Shown piece by piece: positions 1 to 10,101 of a stretch of 64,000 nt of DNA (position 1 is its first letter; each line of letters opens with the position of its first letter). The translations under genes were made by a program, and so were the position numbers. The notes under the pieces are model-generated. The model saw nothing but the letters and a program-made list of their open reading frames with translations. It did not search any database and was not told the DNA's origin. Origin of the DNA: Streptomyces griseus subsp. griseus (GTDB taxonomy: Bacteria; Actinomycetota; Actinomycetes; Streptomycetales; Streptomycetaceae); contig NZ_JOJE01000001.1 of NCBI RefSeq assembly GCF_000720255.1, forward strand, positions 186,001 through 250,000, in the 5' to 3' direction.

Positions 1-2031
<2,031 letters not shown>

Positions 2032-2065
2032 CGCTCATATACGACACGTAGGAGATGCATTTTCC

Positions 2066-3184
2066 ATGACAGACGCACTCAAGCGCCTCTCCGATGAAGG
2101 CGTCGCGATCTGGCTGGACGACCTGTCGCGCAAGCGGATCACGTCCGGCAACCTCGCCGAGCTGATCGACCAGCAGCACGTCGTGGGCGTCACCACCAAC
2201 CCGACGATCTTCCAGAAGGCCATCAGCAGCGGCGACGGCTACGAGCAGCAGCTCGAGGACCTCGCGGCCCGCAAGGTCACCGTGGAAGAGGCCGTCCGCA
2301 TGATCACCACGGCCGACGTCCGCGACGCCGCCGACATCCTGCGCCCGGTCTTCGACGCCACCGACGGCCAGGACGGCCGGGTGTCGATCGAGGTCGACCC
2401 GCGCCTGGCCCACAACACCCGGGCCACCGTCGCCGAGGCCAAGCAGCTGGCCTGGCTCGTCGACCGCCCCAACACCCTCATCAAGATCCCCGCCACCCGG
2501 GCGGGCCTGCCGGCGATCACCGAGGTGATCGGCAACGGCATCAGCGTCAACGTCACGCTGATCTTCTCGCTGGAGCGCTACCGCGAGGTCATGGACGCCT
2601 ACCTCAGCGGCCTGGAGAAGGCCCGTGAGAAGGGCCTGGACCTGTCGAAGATCCGCTCCGTGGCGTCGTTCTTCGTCTCCCGGGTGGACACCGAGATCGA
2701 CAAGCGGCTCGACGACCTCGGCACCCCCGAGGCCAAGGCCGCCCGCGGCAAGGCCGCCGTCGCCAACGCCCGCCTCGCCTACCAGGCCTACGAGGAGGTC
2801 TTCTCCTCCGACCGCTGGAGCGCCCTGGAGAAGGCCGGCGCCAGGAAGCAGCGGCCGCTGTGGGCGTCGACCGGTGTGAAGGACCCGGCGTACAAGGACA
2901 CCCTGTACGTCGACGACCTGGTGGCGCCGAACACGGTGAACACCATGCCGGAGGCCACCCTGCTGGCCACCGAGGACCACGGCGAGATCACCGGCAACAC
3001 CGTCGGCGGCGCCTACGAGCAGGCCCGCACGGACCTCGACGCGCTCGAGAAGCTCGGGATCTCCTACGACGACGTCGTGCAGGTCCTGGAGGACGAGGGC
3101 GTCGAGAAGTTCGAGGCGTCCTGGAACGACCTGCTGAAGTCGACCGAGGCCGTCCTGGAGCGCCTCGCCCCCTCGGAGGGCTGA
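2066..3184 (+). CDS. tal: Transaldolase
   Basis: Transfers a dihydroxyacetone unit between sedoheptulose-7-phosphate and glyceraldehyde-3-phosphate; partner of transketolase. 372 residues, the usual length for the actinobacterial Tal subfamily. The TLIKIPAT motif holds the Schiff-base lysine, Lys140. N-terminal [10 protein letters not shown] is the substrate phosphate region. The ATG follows a TAGGAG ribosome site in the 34-base gap after tkt. The stop is 4 bases before the TTG start of zwf, and the zwf ribosome site lies inside the last tal codons, so the genes are translationally close. Confidence 0.97.
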   Translation: MTDALKRLSDEGVAIWLDDLSRKRITSGNLAELIDQQHVVGVTTNPTIFQKAISSGDGYEQQLEDLAARKVTVEEAVRMITTADVRDAADILRPVFDATDGQDGRVSIEVDPRLAHNTRATVAEAKQLAWLVDRPNTLIKIPATRAGLPAITEVIGNGISVNVTLIFSLERYREVMDAYLSGLEKAREKGLDLSKIRSVASFFVSRVDTEIDKRLDDLGTPEAKAARGKAAVANARLAYQAYEEVFSSDRWSALEKAGARKQRPLWASTGVKDPAYKDTLYVDDLVAPNTVNTMPEATLLATEDHGEITGNTVGGAYEQARTDLDALEKLGISYDDVVQVLEDEGVEKFEASWNDLLKSTEAVLERLAPSEG

Positions 3185-3188
3185 CATC

Positions 3189-5678
3189 TTGGCCTCGTTC
3201 TCCGGTTCCGGAGCGAACCCGCTTCGTGACCCCGCCGACCGACGGCTCCCGCGTATCGCGGGGCCGTCGGGCCTGGTGATCTTCGGCGTCACGGGTGATT
3301 TGTCACGCAAAAAGCTGATGCCCGCGGTGTACGACCTCGCCAACCGGGGGCTGCTGCCGCCGGGCTTCTCGCTGGTCGGCTTCGCCCGCCGCGAGTGGGC
3401 GCACGAGGACTTCGCCGCCGAGGTGCACGACGCGGTCAAGGAGCACGCCCGCACCCCCTTCCGCGAGGAGGTCTGGCAGCAGCTCATCCAGGGCATGCGC
3501 TTCGTGCAGGGCACCTTCGACGACGACGACGCCTTCGAGCGGCTGCGCTCGACGATCGAGGAGCTGGACAAGGCACAGGGCACGGGCGGCAACTTCGCCT
3601 TCTACCTGTCCGTGCCGCCGTCCGCGTTCCCGGTGGTCATCCAGCAGCTGAAGAAGCACAACCTGGCCGACCAGTCGGGCGGCTCGTGGCGGCGCGCGGT
3701 CATCGAGAAGCCGTTCGGCCACAACCTGGAGTCGGCCGAGGAACTCAACGCGATCGTGCACGAGGTCTTTGCCCCGGACCAGGTCTTCCGCATCGACCAC
3801 TACCTGGGCAAGGAGACCGTCCAGAACATCCTGGCGCTGCGTTTCGCCAACACGATGTTCGAGCCGATCTGGAACCGGTCCTTCGTGGACCACGTGCAGA
3901 TCACGATGGCCGAGGACATCGGCATCGGCGGCCGGGCGGGCTACTACGACGGCATCGGCGCCGCCCGTGACGTCATCCAGAACCACCTGCTCCAGCTCAT
4001 GGCCCTCACGGCCATGGAGGAGCCGGCCTCCTTCGACGCGGATGCGCTCGCCGCGGAGAAGACCAAGGTGCTCGGCGCGGTGAAGCTGCCCAAGGACCTG
4101 GGCAAGGACACCGTGCGCGCGCAGTACGCGGCCGGCTGGCAAGGCGGCGAGAAGGCCGTCGGCTACCTCGAGGAAGACGGCATCAACCCGCAGTCGAAGA
4201 CCGACACCTACGCGGCCGTCAGACTGAACATCGACAACCGCCGCTGGGCGGGCGTCCCGTTCTACCTGCGCACCGGCAAGCGGCTGGGCCGCCGCGTCAC
4301 GGAGATCGCGGTGGTCTTCCAGCGGGCCCCGCACTCCCCCTTCGACCACACGGCGACGGAGGAGCTCGGCAAGAACGCGATCGTCATCCGCGTCCAGCCC
4401 GACGAGGGCGTCACGGTCCGCTTCGGCTCCAAGGTGCCGGGCACCTCGATGGAGATCCGGGACGTGTCGATGGACTTCGCCTACGGCGAGTCCTTCACCG
4501 AGTCCAGCCCGGAGGCGTACGCGAGACGGACGGAGCTGGCGCCGCCCATGAAGATAGACCTCACGGACACCACCGCCGGCAAGGTCAACAAGGCGCTGGT
4601 CCAGGGGCGGCGCGCCATCGGCACCCCGGCCGTCGGCATGGTCCTCACCCTCGTCGTCGTCACCGACGAGGAGAACGCCTACGACGCCCTGAAGGCCGCC
4701 GGCGACGCCTCCCACGAGCACCCCTCCCGCACCCTCGTCGTCATCCGGCGCGTCTCGCGTTCGCACCGGGACCGTACGCAGTCCCGGCTCGACGCCGAGG
4801 TGCGGGTGGGCGCGGACGCGGGCACCGGCGAGACGGTCATCCTGCGGCTGTACGGCGAGGTGGCCGACCACGCCCAGTCGGTCGTGCTGCCGCTGCTGCT
4901 GCCGGACGCGCCGGTCGTCGTCTGGTGGCCGGTCGAGGCGCCGCTGGACCCGGCCAAGGACCCGCTGGGCGCCTTGGCGCAGCGCCGGGTCACCGACACC
5001 TACACGGCCGAGCAGCCGGTACGGGACCTGACGGCGCGCGCCCGCACCTACACGCCCGGCGACACGGACCTGTCGTGGACCCGCATCACGCCCTGGCGTT
5101 CGATGCTGGCCGCGGCCCTGGACCAGGTCACCTGCGAGGTCCAGGCCGTCGAGGTCGAGGGCGAGGAGTTCAACCCGAGCTGTGAGCTGCTCGCGATGTG
5201 GCTCGCCGACCGGCTGGACGTCCCGGTGCGGCGTTCGCTGTCCGGCGGGCCCGGTCTCACCGCGGTCCGCATGGCCACCGACTGCGGTCCGATCGTCCTG
5301 GACCGTGCCGACGGTTCGCTGGCCACCCTGTCCATCCAGGGTCAGCCGAACCGTGCGGTGGCGCTGAAGCGCCGTGACACGGCCGAGCTGATCGCGGAGG
5401 AGCTGCGGCGGCTGGACCCGGACGACACCTACGCGTCGGCACTGCGGTTCGGCGTGGACCGGCTGAAGGCCGGATCGACTCCGGCGACGGCTCCGGCGAC
5501 GGCTCGGGCACTGGACGCGGCACCCGGCGAGGGACCGGTGGCCAAAGGAGAGGAGCGCCTCGCCCTCCCCGCTCCCGTGGAGGTCGCTGCGAAAGCTCCC
5601 GCGAAGGAAGCGACGCAGGAGGCCCCGGTGAAGAAGGAGCCCGAAGAGGCCCCCGAGGGCAAGGGGGCGGCGCAGTGA
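3189..5678 (+). CDS. zwf: Glucose-6-phosphate dehydrogenase with C-terminal deletion, fused in frame to OpcA
   Basis: First enzyme of the oxidative pentose phosphate pathway. TTG start with GGAGGG 8 bases upstream. Residues 1-444 are ordinary G6PD: NADP motif GVTGDL (33-38), RIDHYLGKE (201-209) and the catalytic His266 in QNHLLQ. After SSPEAY (442-444) the family normally continues with an ERL... helix and about 60 more residues. Here the frame instead passes through 9 junction residues into OpcA (Met454 is the OpcA start), giving an 829-residue fusion. In the +1 frame, bases 4522-4551 encode RDGRSWRRP and a TGA overlapping the opcA ATG, which is how an intact actinobacterial zwf ends. So a deletion of non-triplet length removed roughly 50-60 codons. 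Activity of the fused protein is uncertain. An assembly error or a strain-specific mutation are alternatives. Confidence 0.85.
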   Translation: MASFSGSGANPLRDPADRRLPRIAGPSGLVIFGVTGDLSRKKLMPAVYDLANRGLLPPGFSLVGFARREWAHEDFAAEVHDAVKEHARTPFREEVWQQLIQGMRFVQGTFDDDDAFERLRSTIEELDKAQGTGGNFAFYLSVPPSAFPVVIQQLKKHNLADQSGGSWRRAVIEKPFGHNLESAEELNAIVHEVFAPDQVFRIDHYLGKETVQNILALRFANTMFEPIWNRSFVDHVQITMAEDIGIGGRAGYYDGIGAARDVIQNHLLQLMALTAMEEPASFDADALAAEKTKVLGAVKLPKDLGKDTVRAQYAAGWQGGEKAVGYLEEDGINPQSKTDTYAAVRLNIDNRRWAGVPFYLRTGKRLGRRVTEIAVVFQRAPHSPFDHTATEELGKNAIVIRVQPDEGVTVRFGSKVPGTSMEIRDVSMDFAYGESFTESSPEAYARRTELAPPMKIDLTDTTAGKVNKALVQGRRAIGTPAVGMVLTLVVVTDEENAYDALKAAGDASHEHPSRTLVVIRRVSRSHRDRTQSRLDAEVRVGADAGTGETVILRLYGEVADHAQSVVLPLLLPDAPVVVWWPVEAPLDPAKDPLGALAQRRVTDTYTAEQPVRDLTARARTYTPGDTDLSWTRITPWRSMLAAALDQVTCEVQAVEVEGEEFNPSCELLAMWLADRLDVPVRRSLSGGPGLTAVRMATDCGPIVLDRADGSLATLSIQGQPNRAVALKRRDTAELIAEELRRLDPDDTYASALRFGVDRLKAGSTPATAPATARALDAAPGEGPVAKGEERLALPAPVEVAAKAPAKEATQEAPVKKEPEEAPEGKGAAQ
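4548..5678 (+). CDS. opcA: G6PD assembly/activation protein OpcA
   Basis: OpcA is needed for assembly or redox activation of G6PD in actinobacteria and cyanobacteria. Starting at ATG 4548 the protein has 376 residues and begins MKIDLTDTTAGKVNKAL, the family's standard N-terminus. The core contains PVVVWWPVEAP and TPWRSMLAAALDQ, typical of OpcA. GGAG lies 12 bases upstream, so initiation here is plausible even though the upstream frame is also open from zwf. The last 70 or so residues are a low-complexity Ala/Pro/Lys/Glu tail, longer than in most OpcA proteins. The stop overlaps the GTG of pgl (GTGA), indicating coupled translation. Confidence 0.93.
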   Translation: MKIDLTDTTAGKVNKALVQGRRAIGTPAVGMVLTLVVVTDEENAYDALKAAGDASHEHPSRTLVVIRRVSRSHRDRTQSRLDAEVRVGADAGTGETVILRLYGEVADHAQSVVLPLLLPDAPVVVWWPVEAPLDPAKDPLGALAQRRVTDTYTAEQPVRDLTARARTYTPGDTDLSWTRITPWRSMLAAALDQVTCEVQAVEVEGEEFNPSCELLAMWLADRLDVPVRRSLSGGPGLTAVRMATDCGPIVLDRADGSLATLSIQGQPNRAVALKRRDTAELIAEELRRLDPDDTYASALRFGVDRLKAGSTPATAPATARALDAAPGEGPVAKGEERLALPAPVEVAAKAPAKEATQEAPVKKEPEEAPEGKGAAQ

Positions 5679-6457
5679 GCACTCCGCAGCTGGTCGTGCA
5701 CCGCGACAAGGAACTGATGGCCCAGGCCGCTGCGGCCCGGCTGATCACCAGGGTCGTGGACGCACAGGCCTCCCGGGGCCACGCGTCCGTGGTGCTGACC
5801 GGCGGCCGCAACGGCAACGGCCTGCTGGCCGCGCTGGCCGCCGCGCCCGCCCGGGACGCCGTCGACTGGGGCCGGATCGACCTGTGGTGGGGCGACGAAC
5901 GCTTCCTGCCGGAGGGCGACCCCGAGCGCAATGTCACCCAGGCCCGCGAGGCACTGCTCGACGCGGTGCCGCTGGACCCGAAGCGCGTGCACGCCATGCC
6001 CGCGTCGGACGGACCGTACGGCGCCGACGTGGAGGCGGCGGCGGCCGCCTATGCCGAGGAACTGGCCCGGGCGGCCGGCCCCGAGAACCATGGGGCGGTG
6101 CCCACCTTCGACGTCCTGATGCTGGGCGTCGGCCCGGACACCCATGTGGCGTCGCTCTTCCCGGAGCTGCCCGCCGTGCGGGAGACCGAGCGCACGGTGG
6201 TCGGCGTCCACGGCGCGCCCAAGCCGCCGCCGACCCGCGTCACCCTCACCCTCCCGGCGATCCGGGCGGCCCGTGAGGTGTGGCTGCTGGCCGCCGGCGA
6301 GGACAAGGCCCAGGCCGCGGCGATCGCCCTCTCGGGCGCGGGCGAAATCCAGGCTCCGGCGGCGGGAGCGCAGGGCCGGGCCCGCACCCTGTGGCTCCTG
6401 GACACGGCCGCGGCGTCCCGGCTCCCGAGGTCGCTGTACCCGCCGGCGTCTCCGTGA
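5675..6457 (+). CDS. pgl: 6-phosphogluconolactonase
   Basis: Hydrolyses 6-phosphogluconolactone made by G6PD to 6-phosphogluconate. 260 residues of the NagB/DevB fold: VVLTGGRNGNG near residues 40-50, WWGDERFLP, and the LGVGPDTHVASLFPE active-site loop (the family more often has DGH where this has DTH). GTG start overlaps the opcA stop by 4 bases. Last gene of the pentose-phosphate operon; a hairpin follows 11 bases after the stop. Confidence 0.95.
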   Translation: MSTPQLVVHRDKELMAQAAAARLITRVVDAQASRGHASVVLTGGRNGNGLLAALAAAPARDAVDWGRIDLWWGDERFLPEGDPERNVTQAREALLDAVPLDPKRVHAMPASDGPYGADVEAAAAAYAEELARAAGPENHGAVPTFDVLMLGVGPDTHVASLFPELPAVRETERTVVGVHGAPKPPPTRVTLTLPAIRAAREVWLLAAGEDKAQAAAIALSGAGEIQAPAAGAQGRARTLWLLDTAAASRLPRSLYPPASP

Positions 6458-6467
6458 CGGTGCGGGG

Positions 6468-6493
6468 CCCGGGGCTCGACACGAAGCCCCGGG
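6468..6493. terminator. Bidirectional hairpin between pgl and the sugar permease gene
   Basis: A 9-base perfect stem CCCGGGGCT / AGCCCCGGG with an 8-base loop lies between two convergent genes (pgl on plus, the permease on minus). There is no T-run, which is common for Streptomyces terminators. Confidence 0.6.
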
Positions 6494-6506
6494 TCCTGGC
6501 CTCCGG

Positions 6507-7346
6507 TCACTTCACCGACCCGGCCATCACGCCCTGGACGAAGTGCCGCTGGAAGGCGAAGAAGACCACCACCGGCACGATCAGCGACAGGAACGCCCCG
6601 GGCGCCAGTACGTCGATATTGCTGCCGAACTGCCGGATCTGTGACTGGAGTTCGACGGTCAGCGGCTGGGACGAGCTGTCGGCGAAGAGCAGGGCCACCA
6701 GCATGTCGTTCCAGACCCAGAGGAACTGGAAGATGGCCAGGCTGGCGATGGCCGGCCGTCCCACCGGCAGGACGAGCCTGGTGAAGATGCGCCATTCGCT
6801 GCCCCCGTCCATCCGGGCCGCCTCCAGCATCTCCTTCGGCATCTCGGCGAAGTAGTTGCGCAGCAGGAACACCGCGAACGGCAGCCCGTAAGCCACGTGG
6901 AAGAGCACGACGCCGGGGATCGTGCCGAACAGGCCGAGTTGTCCGAAGAGTTTGGCGACGGGCAGCAGGCCGATCTGCACGGGCACCACCAGCAGCGCGA
7001 CCACTACGAGGAAGACCGTCTCGCGGCCCGGGAAGTCGAGCCAGGCGAAGGCGTAGCCGGCGAGGGCCGCGACGACCACGACGAGCACCGTCGTCGGCAC
7101 CGAGATCAGCACCGTGTTCCAGAACGCCTGGGTGATGCCCGCGTTCTTCAGCAGCGCCGTGTAGTTGTCGAAGGACAACTGCCCCGGGCTGGTGACCACC
7201 GTCCACCAGCCGCCCTCGGCGGTGTCCTCGGCGGACCGCAGGGAGGACACGAACAGCCCGGCCAGCGGTGTCATCCACACCAGGCCGACGACCACGAGGA
7301 AGGCCTGGACGAGCCCGTTGCCCAGCCCGCGCCGGACGGCGTTCAT
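6507..7346 (-). CDS. Carbohydrate ABC transporter permease, MalG/AglG type
   Basis: Inner-membrane half of a sugar importer. 279 residues with six predicted membrane segments. The EAA loop (EAARMDGGSEW, contacting the ATPase) is present and is followed by ...RLVLPVGRPAI. It is the last gene of the minus-strand cluster (binding protein, MalF-type, MalG-type permease), starting 30 bases after the upstream permease. No ATP-binding subunit is encoded nearby; in Streptomyces such importers share the MsiK ATPase encoded elsewhere, which I infer here. Substrate is probably an alpha-glucoside because of the linked GH13 enzyme. Confidence 0.92.
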   Translation of the reverse strand: MNAVRRGLGNGLVQAFLVVVGLVWMTPLAGLFVSSLRSAEDTAEGGWWTVVTSPGQLSFDNYTALLKNAGITQAFWNTVLISVPTTVLVVVVAALAGYAFAWLDFPGRETVFLVVVALLVVPVQIGLLPVAKLFGQLGLFGTIPGVVLFHVAYGLPFAVFLLRNYFAEMPKEMLEAARMDGGSEWRIFTRLVLPVGRPAIASLAIFQFLWVWNDMLVALLFADSSSQPLTVELQSQIRQFGSNIDVLAPGAFLSLIVPVVVFFAFQRHFVQGVMAGSVK

Positions 7347-7376
7347 CGGTGACTCCTGTTCATCGCTGACCCCTCT

Positions 7377-8735
7377 TCATCGCTGACTCCTTCGAAAACG
7401 GCGGACGTTGAAGACCATGGCCGGGATCACCAGCAGCAGGAGCAGGACACCCAGCGCGCTGCCGAGCCCTTGGTTGTTGCCGCCGCCGAAGGACACCAGC
7501 CACATCTGCGTGGCGAGCACGGTCGCGTCCTCCTGCACGGGCCCGGGCGCGATGATGTAGACGAGGTCGAACACCTTCATCACGTTGATCACGAGGGTCA
7601 CGAAGACCACGGTCAGCACGGGTGCCAGCAGCGGCACCGTGATCCGCCGGAAGATCTGCCACTCGTTCGCGCCGTCCATCCGCGCCGCCTCCAGCGCGTC
7701 CCGCGGCAGCGCCGCGAGTCCGGCCCCGATCAGCACCATCGAGAACCCGGTCCAGATCCACAGGTACGCCCCGATGATCGCCGGTGTGACGAGCGCGGGT
7801 CCGAGCCAGGAGATCCCCTCGTACGGCGGAGCGAAGTTGGAGGCGGGCAGCCGCACGGCGTACGAGCCGTCGGCGAGCCCCTCGAAGCGGAAGGAGCCGT
7901 CGGACGCGGTGGTCGTCGTGGCGACGGTCCTCCCGTCGCGCACCGCCTCGACCCTCATCTCCGGCAGCCCGCTCTCCCGCCGGTCGACCTTGCCCTGCTC
8001 CCCTCCCCCGCCTCGGGTGAAGTCGAGGTAGACGACCCCGCGGAGCTCGTCCGGCGCCGCCTTCCGCCCGGCGGCCGCGTACGCGGGCCGGGCCCCACCC
8101 GGGAGGTCCTCGGGCAGCACGCCGACCAGGCCCAGCGCCACCGCGTCCCCCGGCGACGCACCGGTACGCGTCTCGTACGAGCCGTCCGCCTCCTTGGTGA
8201 CGCCCTGCCCGTCACGGGCCCGGGCGGTCGGGTACGTCGACGTCCCCTGGAAGGCGTCGTGCACGGAGACCACGGCCGCGTTCAGTACGCCCTTGTCCGG
8301 GTCCTCGTCGTAGGCGAGCCGGAAGATGATGCCGGCGGCGAGGAAGGACACCGCCATCGGCATGAACAGCAGCAGCTTGAACGCGGTGGCCCAGCGGACC
8401 TTCTCGACCAGCACGGCGAGGATCAGACCGAGGCCGGTGAGCAGGGCCGGGGCCACGACGACCCAGATCGCCGTGTTGCGGATGGCCTTGATCGTCGCCG
8501 GGTCGCGGAACATCTCGGTGTAGTTCTCGCCGCCCACGAAACGGGTCCCGGAGGCGTCGAAGAAGCTGCGGCCGACGGAGAACAGCACGGGGTAGACGAC
8601 GAGCGCGCCCAGCAGGAGCAGCGCGGGCAGGACGAACAGCAGGGCGGCGGTCCGGCCCCGCCGCCGGTCGCGCCGGACGGGCGCGGCACCGGCGGCGCCC
8701 GGGGGCCTCGTCTCTTTCACCAGGGTGGAGGTCAT
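7377..8735 (-). CDS. Carbohydrate ABC transporter permease, MalF type, with inserted extracytoplasmic domain
   Basis: 452 residues, about 140 longer than a typical MalF/AglF permease of this class. Start chosen at ATG 8735, immediately after the binding-protein stop (2-base gap). Membrane segments lie near residues 30-55, 85-110 and 117-140, resuming at about 310. The EAA loop EAARMDGANEW is at 349-359. Between about 155 and 305 is a polar insert whose 256-296 part (SGLPEMRVEAV...SDGSFRFEGLADGSYAV) reads like a Cna-B/carboxypeptidase-regulatory beta-sandwich. By topology this insert should be extracytoplasmic. The maltose permease MalF also has a periplasmic insert domain, but of different sequence. 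Confidence 0.9.
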   Translation of the reverse strand: MTSTLVKETRPPGAAGAAPVRRDRRRGRTAALLFVLPALLLLGALVVYPVLFSVGRSFFDASGTRFVGGENYTEMFRDPATIKAIRNTAIWVVVAPALLTGLGLILAVLVEKVRWATAFKLLLFMPMAVSFLAAGIIFRLAYDEDPDKGVLNAAVVSVHDAFQGTSTYPTARARDGQGVTKEADGSYETRTGASPGDAVALGLVGVLPEDLPGGARPAYAAAGRKAAPDELRGVVYLDFTRGGGGEQGKVDRRESGLPEMRVEAVRDGRTVATTTTASDGSFRFEGLADGSYAVRLPASNFAPPYEGISWLGPALVTPAIIGAYLWIWTGFSMVLIGAGLAALPRDALEAARMDGANEWQIFRRITVPLLAPVLTVVFVTLVINVMKVFDLVYIIAPGPVQEDATVLATQMWLVSFGGGNNQGLGSALGVLLLLLVIPAMVFNVRRFRRSQR

Positions 8736-8737
8736 GG

Positions 8738-10063
8738 TCAGCCCTGGTACGCCTTGACCGCCGCGGCCTCCAGCTTCGCCGCGGTGCCCTTCGCGTCGGA
8801 CGGGTCGCGCAGGAAGTCCTGGAGCAGCTTCCACTCGCCGGCGCCCTTGGTGCCGCCGAAGGCCGCGGGGGCCTGGTCGGACATGTCGAAGCGGACGGAA
8901 TCACCGGCCTGCACGAGGGACTTGGCGGTGGCCCGGGTGACAGCGTCGCCGTAGGAGGCGAGGTCGAGCTTCTCGTTCGGGGACAGGAAGCCACCCGCCT
9001 CGGCCCACACGGCCGCGGCCTCCGGCGTCGCCAGGTACTCCAGGAGCGCCTGGGCGGCCTTCTGGTTCTTGCCGTCCTTCAGGACGGCGGCCGCGTCACC
9101 GCCGCTGACCACCGGTGCCTTGCCGGCGCCGACGGCCGGGAAGGGGAAGAAGTTCGCGTCCTCGCCGATCTTCTTGCCGAACTGGTCCTTGGCGACCCCG
9201 GCCACGAAGTCACCCTCGTAGACCATGCCCGCCTCGGGCTTGGGTCCGAACACCTTCTCCACCGAGCCGGGGAAGTCGGTGTTCAGGGCGCCCTTCTGGC
9301 CGCCCGCGATCAACTCCTTGTCCTTGAAGAGCTTGCCGAGGGTGGTGAGCGCGTCGACCACGCTGGGGTCGGTCCACTTCAGCTTGTGGGCGGCGAGGGC
9401 GTCGTACTTCTCCGGTCCGGCCTGGGAGAGGTAGATGTTCTCGAACCAGTCGGTGAGGGGCCAGCCGTCCTGTCCGGCGACCGAGAAGGCGGCGAGCCCG
9501 GAGTCGGAGACGGTGTGTCCGGCCTTGAGCATCTCGTCGTAGGTCTTCGGAGGCTTGACGCCGGCCTGGGTGAGGGCGTCGGGGCTGTACCAGACCGTCG
9601 ACTTGTGGGCGGCCTTGAAGTACAGGCCGTAGAGGGTGCCGTCGACGCTGCCGTAGTCCTTCCAGACCGGCGCGTAGTTGGCGGCAACGGCCTGCTGGGC
9701 CTTGGTGGACAGCGGCTTGAGCCAGCCCTTCTGCGCGAACTGCTTGAGCACGCCGACCTGCGGGACCATCACCACGTCGGGGGCGTTGCCGCCCTCGATC
9801 TTGCTGCCGACGACGGTGGAGACGTTGTCCCCGGTGGAGACGAACTGCGTCTTGGCGCCGGTCTTCTCGCTGAAGGCGTCCAGCACCTTCTGGAAGTTCT
9901 TCTGCTCGGTGCCGGACCAGACACCGGCCACGGTGACGGTCTGGCCGCCGAGCGCCTTGTCGCCGCCGCCGGCCGTGACGGGCCCGCCGCCGCAGGCGGT
10001 CGCGCCCAGCGTCAGTGCGAGGGCGGTGCAACCGGTGAGCAGGGTGGTACGTCGTCGCATCAT
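8738..10063 (-). CDS. Extracellular sugar-binding lipoprotein (ABC solute-binding protein family 1)
   Basis: Captures the sugar outside the cell and delivers it to the two permeases downstream. 441 residues from the first of two adjacent ATG codons at 10063, preceded by GAAGGGA. The N-terminus is a lipoprotein signal: positive MMRRR, hydrophobic stretch, then GATAC with Cys24 as the lipidation site, followed by a Gly-rich linker. Features of family 1 binding proteins include TGDNVSTVVGSKIEGGNAPDV and the VSGGDAAAVLKDGK region. It follows the alpha-glucosidase gene by 38 bases and abuts the permease gene, so it is part of that operon. Confidence 0.93.
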   Translation of the reverse strand: MMRRRTTLLTGCTALALTLGATACGGGPVTAGGGDKALGGQTVTVAGVWSGTEQKNFQKVLDAFSEKTGAKTQFVSTGDNVSTVVGSKIEGGNAPDVVMVPQVGVLKQFAQKGWLKPLSTKAQQAVAANYAPVWKDYGSVDGTLYGLYFKAAHKSTVWYSPDALTQAGVKPPKTYDEMLKAGHTVSDSGLAAFSVAGQDGWPLTDWFENIYLSQAGPEKYDALAAHKLKWTDPSVVDALTTLGKLFKDKELIAGGQKGALNTDFPGSVEKVFGPKPEAGMVYEGDFVAGVAKDQFGKKIGEDANFFPFPAVGAGKAPVVSGGDAAAVLKDGKNQKAAQALLEYLATPEAAAVWAEAGGFLSPNEKLDLASYGDAVTRATAKSLVQAGDSVRFDMSDQAPAAFGGTKGAGEWKLLQDFLRDPSDAKGTAAKLEAAAVKAYQG

Positions 10064-10101
10064 CGTTGATGTCCCTTCGAGGGTGTGGAGGTGACGGGGG
10101 T

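Noticed and set aside
3189..5678. Treating the 829-codon frame as an ordinary bifunctional gene
   Set aside because: The native zwf stop and its last nine codons are still visible in another frame, so the fusion is secondary to a deletion.
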